Shown here piece after piece: positions 27,123 through 35,962 of a DNA stretch of 64,000 nt (the stretch's first letter is position 1; every line of letters begins with the position of its first letter). Position numbers and translations under genes: made by a program. The notes beneath the pieces were generated by a model. The model was not told the DNA's origin, did no database searches, and saw only the letters and a program-made list of their open reading frames with translations. Origin of the DNA: Belliella filtrata (GTDB lineage Bacteria; Bacteroidota; Bacteroidia; Cytophagales; Cyclobacteriaceae); contig NZ_JAKZGP010000008.1 in assembly GCF_022549775.1 (NCBI RefSeq), positions 44,558-108,557 of the forward strand. Direction: 5' to 3'.

Positions 27123-27569
27123 ATCTCCTATGTATGGAATATTCAAGATCTGCTGAATAGAAGCTCCTAACAAGATAGCCCAAAACATTCCGCTCAAAAA
27201 CATATATAAAAATACTTTCTTTTTTTCAACACGGAAAGCAATCATCACAATAGTCCCTCCAATTGGAGTAAGTAACATAGGAGTGATTGCGGCAATTCCA
27301 ATAGGTCCAAATTTCTGCCAGACTTTCACTATTCTCCGAGAGTTTTTAGTGAATCGTTTCTTTTTTTTCTTTACGTTGAATGACCAGTTTTTTTTGATCC
27401 ATTCTCCTAAATAGGTGAATAGAAATACAGTAGTCATAAGTCCAGCTACTGTGACTATTACGATTTCCCAAAGGCCATATCCCGCAGCTGTTCCAAGAAT
27501 AGGGCCTGCGACAAACTTGAATAAACAAGTTAAGTATATGAAGAAAAACTTAATCAAATAGGTTGTCAT
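27111..27569 (-). CDS. Multi-pass membrane protein, unknown function
   Basis: This 152-residue protein has about four hydrophobic segments (5-28, 33-54, 85-108, 125-145). A very basic loop, KKKKKRFTKNSRR, lies between the second and third. Segments FGPIGIAAITPMLLTPIGG and KVFLYMFLSGMFWAILLGA resemble an uncharacterised Bacteroidota membrane family. No function is recognised. It starts inside the stop of the antiporter gene (ATGA, 4-bp overlap), so the two are translated together and may form a functional pair. Confidence 0.7.
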   Translation of the reverse strand: MTTYLIKFFFIYLTCLFKFVAGPILGTAAGYGLWEIVIVTVAGLMTTVFLFTYLGEWIKKNWSFNVKKKKKRFTKNSRRIVKVWQKFGPIGIAAITPMLLTPIGGTIVMIAFRVEKKKVFLYMFLSGMFWAILLGASIQQILNIPYIGDLIR

Positions 27570-28486
27570 AGAATAGTTATCATGTAAATCATGTAAGCTA
27601 AAAGAAGTATTCCCCCTTCTATCCTACTTACTTTTAATTTTGTTTTCAAAATAGGGAAAAGTAAAAGTGTCAAACCAATCATCCATAGATAATCTTGCTT
27701 TAAGAATACATCTGACACTGGTATGGGTTGTACGATAGCCGTAATACCGATGATGCCGAATACATTCATCATATTACTTCCAAGAATGTTTCCTATAGCA
27801 ATATCTGTTTTTTTATTGATGGCAGCGATTACTGATGTAGTGAGTTCTGGTAAACTTGTTCCAATAGCGATTACAGTTACCCCTATCACGCGCTCACTGA
27901 CACCGAAAACTCTAGAGATTTCTACAGCAGAGTCCACGAACATATCTGAACCAAAGTATAGACCAACTACACCTAGTACTAGAAGTCCAATGGACATAAT
28001 ACCATTCTTTGGTTTCTGATCAGTGATTTCCTCTATCTGGTCAACCCCTTTCAGTTTTTGATAGATATAAATATTGATTACCACCAAAAGGACTGTAAGA
28101 ATGATGCCTTCGATTCTAGAAATCTCTAAGTTTAAAGAAATTAGATAAAACAATAAGGTTGCTATAAGAGCAAATAAATAGTCTAATTTTAAAACTGATT
28201 TTGGTAAGATGATTGGATACAGAATGGTACTGATCCCCAAAACCAAACTTATATTTGCGATGTTGGACCCAACTACATTTCCAATGGCTATGTCGCTAGT
28301 GCCTTTTATAGCTGCATTTATACTAACTAGTAGTTCTGGCGCAGATGTCCCAAAAGCCACTACAGTCAAACCGATTAGGCCAGGACTAAGTCCAAACTTT
28401 AGAGCCACAGAAGAGGCGCCATCTACTAAGAATTTCCCGCCTACGAGAAGGATAATCAATCCGGATACAAGAATTATGTATACCAT
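27566..28486 (-). CDS. Calcium/sodium antiporter (CaCA family, YrbG-like)
   Basis: This 306-residue protein has ten or so membrane helices and the two inverted alpha repeats that define the family. They are GLTVVAFGTSAPELLVS...DIAIGNVVGSNIAN in the first half and IGVTVIAIGTSLPELTTS...DIAIGNILGSNMMN in the second, with the cation-binding Glu in each PEL. It exchanges Na+ or H+ for Ca2+ (or K+) across the inner membrane. It follows upp by 3 bp and overlaps the downstream membrane gene. Confidence 0.93.
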   Translation of the reverse strand: MVYIILVSGLIILLVGGKFLVDGASSVALKFGLSPGLIGLTVVAFGTSAPELLVSINAAIKGTSDIAIGNVVGSNIANISLVLGISTILYPIILPKSVLKLDYLFALIATLLFYLISLNLEISRIEGIILTVLLVVINIYIYQKLKGVDQIEEITDQKPKNGIMSIGLLVLGVVGLYFGSDMFVDSAVEISRVFGVSERVIGVTVIAIGTSLPELTTSVIAAINKKTDIAIGNILGSNMMNVFGIIGITAIVQPIPVSDVFLKQDYLWMIGLTLLLFPILKTKLKVSRIEGGILLLAYMIYMITIL

Positions 28487-28489
28487 AAA

Positions 28490-29140
28490 TTAGATTTTAG
28501 GTCCAAAAGCCAAATCACCTGCATCTCCGAGCCCAGGAACGATATAAGATTTTTCATTCAACTTGCTGTCTAAAGCACATGTCCAAAGATTTAAATCTGT
28601 ACCTAATTGCTCATTAATATACGCAACACCTTCTGGAGCGGCTATTACCGAGGCTACATGAATTTTTTCAGGCTTACCATTATTTAGCAATGATTTCACA
28701 GTTTTGACAAATGATTTCCCAGTGGCAAGCATAGGATCTATAATGATTACATGCTTACCTGAGATGTCTGGCGCTGCTTGATAAGAAAGCTCTATAGATA
28801 TTTCTTGGTTATCATTTATCTCTTCCGTTCGAAAAGCACCAATAAACCCTGAGTCTGAATGATCAAAAATATTTAGAAATCCTTGATAAAATGGGTTAGC
28901 TGCTCTCAATACGCATATTAAAACAGGCTGAGATTTTACCATATTGATTCCTGTTGTTTCTAGAGGTGTCGTGATCTCTTTGGTCCCGAATTGGAGACTT
29001 TTTGATAGTTCATAGGCCAATATTTCTCCGAGTCTTTCCAAGTTCTTACGGAATCTTAGTCTGTCAGTTTGAATTTTTGTGTCTCGAATTTCTGCCAAAT
29101 ATGTGTTGGCAATTGAGTTTTGTTGATTGAGTATAAACAT
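28490..29140 (-). CDS. upp: Uracil phosphoribosyltransferase
   Basis: This 216-residue protein has the PRPP-binding motif VIIIDPMLATGKSF, the family segment VLRAANPFYQGFLNI and a uracil-binding C-terminus, IVPGLGDAGDLAFG. It converts uracil and PRPP to UMP in salvage. It is first in a row of three minus-strand genes with the antiporter and a membrane protein. Confidence 0.94.
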   Translation of the reverse strand: MFILNQQNSIANTYLAEIRDTKIQTDRLRFRKNLERLGEILAYELSKSLQFGTKEITTPLETTGINMVKSQPVLICVLRAANPFYQGFLNIFDHSDSGFIGAFRTEEINDNQEISIELSYQAAPDISGKHVIIIDPMLATGKSFVKTVKSLLNNGKPEKIHVASVIAAPEGVAYINEQLGTDLNLWTCALDSKLNEKSYIVPGLGDAGDLAFGPKI

Positions 29141-29163
29141 ATTGTTAACGATAAGGCATAAAA

Positions 29164-29188
29164 AAACCCGACCATAAAGATCGGGTTT
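29164..29188 (-). terminator. Intrinsic terminator after ompA
   Basis: AAACCCGA and TCGGGTTT pair around a 9-nt loop. On the minus strand the stem is followed by a run of seven T. It sits 20 bp past the ompA stop. Confidence 0.85.
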
Positions 29189-29207
29189 AAAATTGAATTT
29201 TTATATC

Positions 29208-30485
29208 TTATTTTACTTCGAAGCTTGTTCTTCTAGCTAACTGACGTGCATCAGCAGATTTTTTATCTACGCTAGTGTCTTCACCGTATCCTTTGTAAGA
29301 AATTCTAGAAGCATCGATACCAGCTGCAACAAGTTGATCGTAAACAGCTTTCGCTCTTCTTTCAGATAACTTCAAGTTGTAATCTTCTGGACCTAACTCA
29401 TCAGCATAACCTTTAACTTCAAGGTTTACACTAGGGTTTTTCTTCAAGAAGTTAGCAACATAGCTTACAGATGAAGCAGAGTAACCAAGTGGCTTAGCGC
29501 TATCGAATGCAAAGTATACGTTAACGTAACCTTCGTTGATTGCTTTTTTGAAGTAATCTACTTCTTTAACTTCTTCAACTGGACATCCGTCGTTAGATGC
29601 TGGTCCTGGAGCGAATGGACATTTGTCCAAGTGATCAGGAATACCATCACCGTCAGAATCCAAAGTTCTACCATGTGAATCTACTCTAGCACCAGCTGGA
29701 GTGTTAGGCTCTTTGTCTAGGTAATCAGGAACACCGTCACCATCAGAGTCTTTCAACATGTCTTTGATTTCACCGATTTGGTTAGCCAATTCTTCTTTAG
29801 TAGCATACTTATCAGCTGCTACGTACCAGTCAGCGTGAGTAGATTTGCTACCTAAGTAAAAGCTAAGACCTAAAGTACCTGTCCACCACTGGGCAGAAGG
29901 ACCATAGAATCCATTTACGGTTGGTGTGATGTCAGAAGCACCATCAAAAGCCGTAGTTTGTCTACCATTCATCAATCTAGTGATGTCAGCATTTAATGCT
30001 ACTCTTTCAGACAATTTTACTTGAGCAGTGAAACCACCAATGAAGTTATAAACCATATCGTTTACTCCAGCATTTACATTTTCTTGTGGATTAACCGCAC
30101 CTACACCAGCACCGAAGTGACCAAGTAGATTAAGTCTTCTTGTGAAAGATTCGAAGTTCATAATTCTTCCAAGATTTGCTACTCCTTGAAGATTTGCTCT
30201 CCAATAATTAGTAGAAAATGATGGGCTAGTAGAACTAGAAGCTTCATTGAAAGAACCGAAACCGAAATCAAGTTTCGTACCGAATTTCTCATTGAACATA
30301 TATCTAACGCCTAGGTCAGCATGTCCAATGTTCAAAGTAGGAGAGTAGAAACCAGGTGTCAAAGGAGTCATGGCTTTATTGAAACCGCCGTTAACTTCGA
30401 TTGACCACTTGTTGTAATCATCCTGTGCGTTTACACCTAGCGTAAGCGCACTTGCCATTAATGTAGATAGTAGTAATTTTTTCAT
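29208..30485 (-). CDS. OmpA family outer-membrane protein with thrombospondin type 3 repeats
   Basis: The protein has 425 residues from the ATG at 30485, giving the signal peptide MKKLLLSTLMASALTLGVNA. The longer ORF start (30536) adds 17 residues before it, and a -7 promoter box overlaps that region. An N-terminal eight-strand-like barrel (to about 215) is followed by calcium-binding type 3 repeats (DSDGDGVPDYLDKEPN, DSDGDGIPDHLDKCP). The C-terminal OmpA domain binds peptidoglycan (YFAFDSAKPLG, LEVKGYADELGPEDYNLKLS, RR). It anchors the outer membrane to the wall and is probably abundant. It is monocistronic. Confidence 0.92.
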   Translation of the reverse strand: MKKLLLSTLMASALTLGVNAQDDYNKWSIEVNGGFNKAMTPLTPGFYSPTLNIGHADLGVRYMFNEKFGTKLDFGFGSFNEASSSTSPSFSTNYWRANLQGVANLGRIMNFESFTRRLNLLGHFGAGVGAVNPQENVNAGVNDMVYNFIGGFTAQVKLSERVALNADITRLMNGRQTTAFDGASDITPTVNGFYGPSAQWWTGTLGLSFYLGSKSTHADWYVAADKYATKEELANQIGEIKDMLKDSDGDGVPDYLDKEPNTPAGARVDSHGRTLDSDGDGIPDHLDKCPFAPGPASNDGCPVEEVKEVDYFKKAINEGYVNVYFAFDSAKPLGYSASSVSYVANFLKKNPSVNLEVKGYADELGPEDYNLKLSERRAKAVYDQLVAAGIDASRISYKGYGEDTSVDKKSADARQLARRTSFEVK

Positions 30486-30533
30486 GATAAAAAATTTTTT
30501 TCCAAAATTTTGAGTGTTTAATTGATTTGATTG

Positions 30534-30541
30534 CAAATTTA
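30534..30541 (-). promoter_or_regulatory. -7 promoter box of ompA
   Basis: Read on the minus strand this is TAAATTTG, an exact match to TAnnTTTG, about 49 bp before the ATG at 30485. No -33 TTG with correct spacing was found. Confidence 0.45.
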
Positions 30542-30640
30542 TAAACTTTTACACAAATGTATATTTAATTTTTAATTCTTTATACATTATTTTAATTCTT
30601 TTGAATTTTTCGCCTTAAATTCGTTAACGTTTCTTCACAA

Positions 30641-31561
30641 ATGATGCCAATTATGAAATTTCTCGAAGATTTGTTTACAATAAATAGCGTTTCTGGTGAT
30701 GAATTAACTGTGTCCCAGTTTATACTTAACACCATCTTTCAACGGTGCAATCACTGGAAGGTTACGCCAAATGTGTTTTTTGGTGAAAATTTTCAAGATT
30801 GTATCCTTTTAAAGTTCGGTAAGCCTCGAACAGCAGTTTTTGCGCACATGGATACTATTGGGTTTATGACCAGGTATGACAATCAATTGATCACTGTTGG
30901 AGGTCCTGAATTAGTAGGAGGGACTTATTTAGTGGGTCAGGATAGTTTAGGGCCAATTAGGTGTAGGCTTATAGTTGATGAAGATATGATATGTCATGAT
31001 TTTCCTAGAACAATTGATCGCGGGACATATTTGTCGTTTGAGCAAAATCTACGTATTGATGATGAGTTTATTCAAGGGGCTTACCTTGATAATAGGTTAG
31101 GTGTATATAATGCTTTGGAAATTTGTGAAGATCTAGAGGATGGTTGGATTGTGTTTACTACTTATGAGGAGCACGGTGGAGGCAGTATGCCTTTTCTTTT
31201 GGATTTTATTATGAATGAAAGTCCTGTTAATCAAGCTTTAGTCTCTGATATCACATGGGTTACAGATGGAGTGGTGCATGGAGGTGGAGTGGCTATTTCA
31301 ATAAGGGATAAATTTATTCCAAGAAGAGCTTATATAAATAAGGTGTTGAGTTTAGCAAAGCAAAGTGGGATAGATTATCAACTTGAAGTTGAAGACGCTG
31401 GTGGAAGTGATGGAAGGGAAATACAGTTTTCAAGATATCCAATTGATTGGTGTTTTATAGGTGCTCCTGAAGACAATGTCCACTCTCCTAATGAAAAGGT
31501 GGCCTTATTTGACTTGGGGTGTATGGTGGCAATGTATCGATACTTGATGGCTCATCTATAA
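30641..31561 (+). CDS. M42-family metallopeptidase
   Basis: This 306-residue protein carries the expected co-catalytic metal ligands: His69 and Asp71 (AHMDTIGF), Asp150 (YLDNRLG), catalytic Glu176 and Glu177 (YEEHGG), Asp203 (VSDITW) and His281 (NVHSPNEKV). M42 enzymes are large cytosolic aminopeptidases; some have other substrates. It is about 40 residues shorter than typical members, so the cap domain is reduced. ATGs at 30641, 30644 and 30653 are all possible; 30653 (MKFLEDLFTINSVSG) best fits the family. Confidence 0.85.
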   Translation: MMPIMKFLEDLFTINSVSGDELTVSQFILNTIFQRCNHWKVTPNVFFGENFQDCILLKFGKPRTAVFAHMDTIGFMTRYDNQLITVGGPELVGGTYLVGQDSLGPIRCRLIVDEDMICHDFPRTIDRGTYLSFEQNLRIDDEFIQGAYLDNRLGVYNALEICEDLEDGWIVFTTYEEHGGGSMPFLLDFIMNESPVNQALVSDITWVTDGVVHGGGVAISIRDKFIPRRAYINKVLSLAKQSGIDYQLEVEDAGGSDGREIQFSRYPIDWCFIGAPEDNVHSPNEKVALFDLGCMVAMYRYLMAHL

Positions 31562-31602
31562 TGTATTACTCATATTATGCGGACATTAGCACCATTTTTA
31601 TT

Positions 31603-31610
31603 TATATTTG
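31603..31610 (+). promoter_or_regulatory. -7 promoter box of hpt
   Basis: TATATTTG is an exact TAnnTTTG match about 42 bp before the hpt ATG. It is followed after 3 bp by a terminator-like hairpin. Confidence 0.55.
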
Positions 31611-31613
31611 CAA

Positions 31614-31640
31614 GCCCTTCTTGTTGAGGGGCATTTTTAT
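31614..31640 (+). terminator. Hairpin with T-rich tail between the M42 gene and hpt
   Basis: GCCCTTC (31614-31620) pairs with GAGGGGC (31626-31632), with one G-U pair and loop TTGTT, followed by ATTTTTATTT. It may terminate the M42 transcript or act in the hpt leader. Confidence 0.6.
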
Positions 31641-31651
31641 TTAATAAAAAT

Positions 31652-32179
31652 ATGATCAAAATTAAAGACAAAGAATTTGTTCCTTTTATCACTGAGGCTG
31701 AACTGGCAAGTAGAATTAGTGCATTAGGAAAACAAATTTCAGAGGAGTTCAAAGATGATCAGCCTATTTTAATAGGTGTATTGAATGGTGCATTTATGTT
31801 CCTTTCCGATTTGGCCAAAGTAATAGATATTCCCGTGGAAGTGTCTTTTGTGAAAATGTCTTCCTATGCAGGAACAAGCTCTACTGGACAAGTGAAAGAA
31901 TTGATGGGTTTAGGGATAGATATAAAAGATAGAAAAGTAATTGTAGTAGAAGATATCATTGATACCGGTTTGAGCATGGCTCACTTGCTTGACTCATTGG
32001 AGGGATTGGAGCCAGCTCAAATTGCTGTGGTAACCTTGCTCTATAAGCCTGAGGCGCTGAAGCATGATGTAAAGATGGATTATGTAGGTTTTGAAATACC
32101 TAATAAGTTTGTGGTAGGGTACGGGTTAGATTATGATGGGATTGGAAGAAACTTGTCAGCTATATATCAATTGAAATAG
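31652..32179 (+). CDS. hpt: Hypoxanthine phosphoribosyltransferase
   Basis: This 175-residue protein has the PRPP motif VIVVEDIIDTGLSM, the flexible-loop region FVKMSSYAGTSSTGQVKE and the C-terminal base-binding end FVVGYGLDYDGIGRNL. It salvages hypoxanthine or guanine to IMP or GMP. Its likely promoter box TATATTTG lies at 31603. It is followed by adk, which continues purine nucleotide handling. Confidence 0.95.
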   Translation: MIKIKDKEFVPFITEAELASRISALGKQISEEFKDDQPILIGVLNGAFMFLSDLAKVIDIPVEVSFVKMSSYAGTSSTGQVKELMGLGIDIKDRKVIVVEDIIDTGLSMAHLLDSLEGLEPAQIAVVTLLYKPEALKHDVKMDYVGFEIPNKFVVGYGLDYDGIGRNLSAIYQLK

Positions 32180-32273
32180 AATAGTTGTGACATTATTACC
32201 AATCATCTGTTAGTTGGAATAAATGCATAAAATAAAGTAGTTATTTGAAAAGTAGAAATACTTGTAATAAAAT

Positions 32274-32298
32274 CATCGCCTTATAGCCTAAGGAGATG
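32274..32298 (+). repeat. Short hairpin in the adk upstream region
   Basis: CATC-g-CCTTA and TAAGG-a-GATG pair around TAGCC, 43 bp before the adk ATG. No U-run follows. It may be an mRNA 5' structure; the role is unknown. Confidence 0.35.
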
Positions 32299-32341
32299 GC
32301 AAACCATATTTAATAATAGAAATACCAAAAAAGGATTCGTT

Positions 32342-32914
32342 ATGCTTAATATCGTGTTATTTGGCCCTCCGGGAGCTGGAAAGGGAACCCAAAGTGAGAA
32401 GCTAATTGAAAAATACAATTTGACACACCTTTCTACAGGTGATTTGTTCAGAAAGCACCTTGGAGAAGGTACATCACTTGGTAACCTGGCCAAGCAATAT
32501 ATGAATGAAGGCAAATTGGTTCCAGATGAGGTGGTGATCGGAATGGTTGAAGAGAAAATCAAGGACACCCAAGATAGTAAGGGCTTTATATTTGATGGAT
32601 TCCCTAGAACTGTAGCTCAAGCTGAGGCTTTAGATAAAATGTTGAGCGTATTAGATATGGAGATATCTGGTATGATAGCCCTGGATGTACCAGAGGAAAC
32701 ACTCAAGGAAAGAATTCGTGAAAGAGGCAAAACTTCTGGTAGAGTAGATGATCAAGATGAAGTGAAAATAGCCACCAGGATCAAAGTGTATTTGGATGAA
32801 ACTTTACCAGTAGCATCTTATTATGAAAATCAAGGTAAGTTAACAAAAATACACGGAGTAGGTACTATAGATGCAATTTTTGAAGATATTTCAAAAGTAG
32901 TAGACAAATACTGA
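32342..32914 (+). CDS. adk: Adenylate kinase, short form
   Basis: This 190-residue protein has the P-loop GPPGAGKGTQ at residues 7-16, the AMP-binding THLSTGDLFRKHL, the FDGFPRT motif and the DVPEETLKERIRERGKTSGRVDDQ lid. The lid is short and lacks the zinc cysteines of long forms. It interconverts ATP, AMP and ADP. obgE follows after a region with two hairpins and a promoter box. Confidence 0.96.
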   Translation: MLNIVLFGPPGAGKGTQSEKLIEKYNLTHLSTGDLFRKHLGEGTSLGNLAKQYMNEGKLVPDEVVIGMVEEKIKDTQDSKGFIFDGFPRTVAQAEALDKMLSVLDMEISGMIALDVPEETLKERIRERGKTSGRVDDQDEVKIATRIKVYLDETLPVASYYENQGKLTKIHGVGTIDAIFEDISKVVDKY

Positions 32915-32920
32915 AAAGGG

Positions 32921-32954
32921 CAAGATTGATACCCAAGTTAAGAAATCAATCTTG
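32921..32954 (+). repeat. Perfect 10-bp inverted repeat after adk
   Basis: CAAGATTGAT (32921-32930) and ATCAATCTTG (32945-32954) are exact inverted copies with a 14-nt spacer, just after the adk stop. There is no T-run after it, so it may be a 3' stabiliser rather than a terminator. Confidence 0.6.
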
Positions 32955-32970
32955 AGAGGAAAATTATTGC

Positions 32971-32978
32971 TACCTTTG
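32971..32978 (+). promoter_or_regulatory. -7 promoter box of obgE
   Basis: TACCTTTG is an exact TAnnTTTG match, with a TTG 16 bp upstream at 32952. Transcription would start near 32985, immediately before a terminator-like hairpin. Confidence 0.5.
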
Positions 32979-32988
32979 TAGCTTATAT

Positions 32989-33017
32989 AGGCTAGGCTTA
33001 GATGCTTAGCCTTTTTT
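32989..33017 (+). terminator. Terminator-like hairpin before obgE
   Basis: AGGCTA (32989-32994) can pair with TAGCCT (33007-33012), followed by TTTTTT to 33017. An alternative 5-bp pairing, AGGCT/AGCCT, overlaps it. It may end adk transcripts or attenuate obgE. Confidence 0.6.
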
Positions 33018-33034
33018 ATTAAAAAAATAATAAA

Positions 33035-34027
33035 GTGGCAGATTCTAATTTTATAGATTATGTGAAGTTTTGTTCCAGATCTGGAGCAGGAGGTTCTGGT
33101 TCGGTTCATTTTCGAAGAGAAAAACATGTGCCAAAAGGTGGTCCAGATGGTGGAGATGGTGGACGAGGAGGGCATATTATCCTAAGGGGAAACGCTCAAC
33201 ATTGGACATTGCTTCATTTGAAATATAAGAAGCATGTGATTGCTGATGCGGGAGGAAATGGAGAGGGAGGCAGGAGAAAAGGCAAAGATGGGGATGATAT
33301 ATTCTTGGATGTGCCATTGGGTACCGTAGCCAAGGATGCTGAGTCCATGGAGGTTAGATTTGAGATCACCGAAGATGGGCAGGAGGTTGTTTTGACCCGA
33401 GGTGGACGAGGTGGACTTGGTAATGATCATTTCAAAACTGCCACCAATCAAGCACCTCACTATGCTCAGCCAGGTGAAGAAGGGATAGATGAGTGGATAG
33501 TCTTAGAACTAAAGCTTCTGGCAGATGTAGGCTTAGTAGGGTTTCCAAATGCTGGGAAATCGACCTTGTTGGCAAGTATATCAGCTGCAAAACCTGAGAT
33601 TGGAGATTATCCTTTTACTACTTTAGTACCAAATCTTGGTGTGATTCCTTATAGAGACGATAAGTCATTTGTCATGGCAGATATACCTGGGATCATAGAA
33701 GGGGCCGCAGAAGGGAGAGGTTTAGGTATCAGGTTCCTGAGACATATAGAAAGGAATTCCATATTACTCTTTATGATACCAGCTGATGCAGATAGTATAC
33801 AGGAACAATACCAAATACTTTTGGGTGAGCTAGAAAAGTACAATCCAGAACTACTTGACAAAAAGAGACTTTTGGCAATTACCAAAGCAGATATGCTTGA
33901 TGAACAACTAATGGAAGAGATGAAAGAGGATGTTCCAGTGGGGTTACCTTCAGTATTCATTTCGGCTGTCAGTCAATTCAATTTGGACAAGCTTAAAGAT
34001 ATGCTCTGGACGGCAATCAATGATTAA
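33035..34027 (+). CDS. obgE: GTPase Obg/CgtA
   Basis: This 330-residue protein has the glycine-rich Obg domain (about 1-158: [22 protein letters not shown]). The G domain follows with G1 GFPNAGKST, switch [13 protein letters not shown]3 [17 protein letters not shown]4 TKAD and G5 SAV. The extra C-terminal domain of some homologues is absent. It acts in late 50S ribosome assembly and stress control. The start is GTG at 33035, fixed by the conserved N-terminus ([11 protein letters not shown]). Confidence 0.96.
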   Translation: MADSNFIDYVKFCSRSGAGGSGSVHFRREKHVPKGGPDGGDGGRGGHIILRGNAQHWTLLHLKYKKHVIADAGGNGEGGRRKGKDGDDIFLDVPLGTVAKDAESMEVRFEITEDGQEVVLTRGGRGGLGNDHFKTATNQAPHYAQPGEEGIDEWIVLELKLLADVGLVGFPNAGKSTLLASISAAKPEIGDYPFTTLVPNLGVIPYRDDKSFVMADIPGIIEGAAEGRGLGIRFLRHIERNSILLFMIPADADSIQEQYQILLGELEKYNPELLDKKRLLAITKADMLDEQLMEEMKEDVPVGLPSVFISAVSQFNLDKLKDMLWTAIND

Positions 34028-34067
34028 TTTGTGCCAGATTGTCAGCTTTGAGCGTGTGGCAAGCAAA

Positions 34068-34098
34068 TTGATTCTGAGTGCTTGCAAATGAATCTTTG
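34068..34098 (+). promoter_or_regulatory. Candidate grpE promoter
   Basis: TTG at 34068-34070 is 20 bp from AATCTTTG at 34091-34098, one mismatch from TAnnTTTG. If used, it places the transcription start past the ATG at 34101 and favours the ATG at 34134. Confidence 0.4.
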
Positions 34099-34133
34099 TC
34101 ATGGAATCATCAGAACAAAAATTTAATCAAAAC

Positions 34134-34685
34134 ATGAATAAGGAAAATATTGCTTCTGAAACAGAAGATATTAAAAATAGTGTAGAAGGAGAACAAGATG
34201 CTACTAATTCACAAGAGGTAGGTAGTGAGGTTTCTGAAGTTGAAAAGCTCTCTGCGGAAGTTCAGGAATTAAAAGATAAATATCTTCGACTGTATTCTGA
34301 ATTTGAAAACTTCAGAAGAAGGACTGCAAAAGAGAAGCTTGATTTGATCAAGACTGCCTCAGAGGACATGATGTCCGCAATTATCCCAGTGGTAGATGAT
34401 TTTGAGCGAGCTTTCAAAGCAAATGAATCAGAAGAAGATTCAAGTAAGGTTCGTGAGGGCAATCAGCTTGTGTTTAATAAGTTTCAGAAGGTACTTGAAT
34501 CAAAGGGCTTGAAGCCAATGGAAGGTTTGATTGGGGAGCCATTTGACGCAGATAGGCAAGAAGCTATCACACAGATTCCAGCTCCCAATGAGGAGATGAA
34601 AGGCAAAGTAATAGATGTAGTTGAAAAGGGATACACACTTGGTGACAAAGTAGTAAGGTACGCTAAGGTGGTCATTGGAGCATAA
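34134..34685 (+). CDS. grpE: Nucleotide exchange factor GrpE
   Basis: This is a 183-residue protein from the ATG at 34134; an ATG at 34101 would give 194. An acidic, disordered start leads into the long GrpE coiled coil ([24 protein letters not shown]). The beta domain ends in [14 protein letters not shown]...[21 protein letters not shown]. GrpE releases ADP from DnaK. It lies 5 bp before dnaJ in a clear operon. dnaK and hrcA are not in this window. The shorter start is chosen because a likely promoter overlaps the longer one. Confidence 0.9.
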   Translation: MNKENIASETEDIKNSVEGEQDATNSQEVGSEVSEVEKLSAEVQELKDKYLRLYSEFENFRRRTAKEKLDLIKTASEDMMSAIIPVVDDFERAFKANESEEDSSKVREGNQLVFNKFQKVLESKGLKPMEGLIGEPFDADRQEAITQIPAPNEEMKGKVIDVVEKGYTLGDKVVRYAKVVIGA

Positions 34686-34690
34686 GAATT

Positions 34691-35800
34691 ATGGCAAAAA
34701 GAGACTATTATGAAATCCTTGGCGTAGCCAAAACAGCTAGCCAAGATGAGATCAAAAAGGCTTACAGAAAGTTGGCCATACAATATCATCCTGACAAAAA
34801 TCCAGACAATCCGGAGGCAGAGGATAAGTTCAAGGAGGCAGCTGAGGCATATGAAGTATTGAGTAATCAAGAGAAGCGTCAGCGCTATGATCAATTTGGT
34901 CATCAAGGACTAGGCGGTGGCGGTGGATACAGCGGTGGCGGTATGAACATGGATGATATATTCTCTCAGTTTGGAGATATCTTCGGTGGCGGAGGTGGTT
35001 TTGAGTCATTCTTTGGCGGAGGAGGCAGAGGTAGAAGAACAAAAAAAGGAACCAACCTTAGGGTAAAGCTTAAGCTTAACTTGAAGGAAGTTGCCAATGG
35101 TGTTGAGAAAAAGATTAAAGTAAAACGTCAAGTTTTGGCCGAGGGTGTGACTTTCACTACTTGTACAACATGTCAAGGTACTGGTCAAGTCAAAAAAGTA
35201 GTCAATACGATGCTAGGACAAATGGTGTCAGCTAGTACTTGTCCAGCTTGTGGTGGAAATGGTCAGATAGTAGATAAAAAGCCAGCTGAAGCAGATGCTA
35301 GAGGATTGGTAATCAAAGAAGAGGTGATTCCGATCAATATTCCAGGTGGCGTGGCAGATGGGATGCAGCTAAGTATGTCAGGTAAAGGTAATGAAACAGC
35401 TGGTGGAGTAGCTGGAGATTTGCTGATCGTGATTGAAGAGATTGCTGATGATATACTTCAAAGAGATGGTAACAATGTAGTTTTTGACCTGTATGTCAGC
35501 TTCATCGATGCTGTCCTTGGTGCTCAAGTAGAAGTGCCAACCATAGATGGAAAGGTGAAGATAAAGATAGACCCAGGAACACAAAGTGGAAAAATGCTCC
35601 GTCTGAAAGGTAAAGGAATCAAAGACCTAAATGGCTATGGTAAAGGTGATCAATTGATACATGTGAATGTCTGGACTCCAAAACAATTAAGCAAAGAAGA
35701 GAAGCAAATTTTGGAAGGACTGAGAGATGCCGAAAATTTCAAACCTGATCCAGGGAATTCTGAAAAAAGCTTTTTCGATAAAATGAAAGAGTTTTTCTAA
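34691..35800 (+). CDS. dnaJ: Chaperone DnaJ with reduced zinc-finger region
   Basis: This 369-residue protein has a J domain (1-70, HPD at 33-35) and a Gly/Phe region (72-113). The central zinc region holds only two CxxCxGxG motifs: CTTCQGTG (Cys158, Cys161) and CPACGGNG (Cys184, Cys187). The usual first and fourth motifs are replaced by [15 protein letters not shown] and [11 protein letters not shown]. That leaves zinc site II and removes site I. The C-terminal substrate-binding domains are normal. It works with DnaK and GrpE in folding. Length is close to normal and the frame is intact, so this looks like evolutionary loss. Confidence 0.95.
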   Translation: MAKRDYYEILGVAKTASQDEIKKAYRKLAIQYHPDKNPDNPEAEDKFKEAAEAYEVLSNQEKRQRYDQFGHQGLGGGGGYSGGGMNMDDIFSQFGDIFGGGGGFESFFGGGGRGRRTKKGTNLRVKLKLNLKEVANGVEKKIKVKRQVLAEGVTFTTCTTCQGTGQVKKVVNTMLGQMVSASTCPACGGNGQIVDKKPAEADARGLVIKEEVIPINIPGGVADGMQLSMSGKGNETAGGVAGDLLIVIEEIADDILQRDGNNVVFDLYVSFIDAVLGAQVEVPTIDGKVKIKIDPGTQSGKMLRLKGKGIKDLNGYGKGDQLIHVNVWTPKQLSKEEKQILEGLRDAENFKPDPGNSEKSFFDKMKEFF

Positions 35801-35891
35801 CAACAAGCAACAATAAGTTTCATTTAAATAAACCTGATTCAGGGTACTTTTTCTCTTGGTTCAAACATACAATTGATAATAATATTTTAAA

Positions 35892-35917
35892 AAGCTGGAA
35901 AATCTTCCAGCTTTTTT
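35892..35917 (+). terminator. Intrinsic terminator after dnaJ
   Basis: AAGCTGGAA (35892-35900) and TTCCAGCTT (35905-35913) form a perfect 9-bp stem with an AATC loop and a following T-run. Confidence 0.9.
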
Positions 35918-35962
35918 GTTTGTTTGAAAAACCTTTTAATGCATCTGCCGTAATTTATCCGT

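Noticed and set aside
34900..35035. Glycine-codon-rich repeat that looks like a tandem repeat or recombination hot spot
   Set aside because: It encodes the normal Gly/Phe-rich region of DnaJ.
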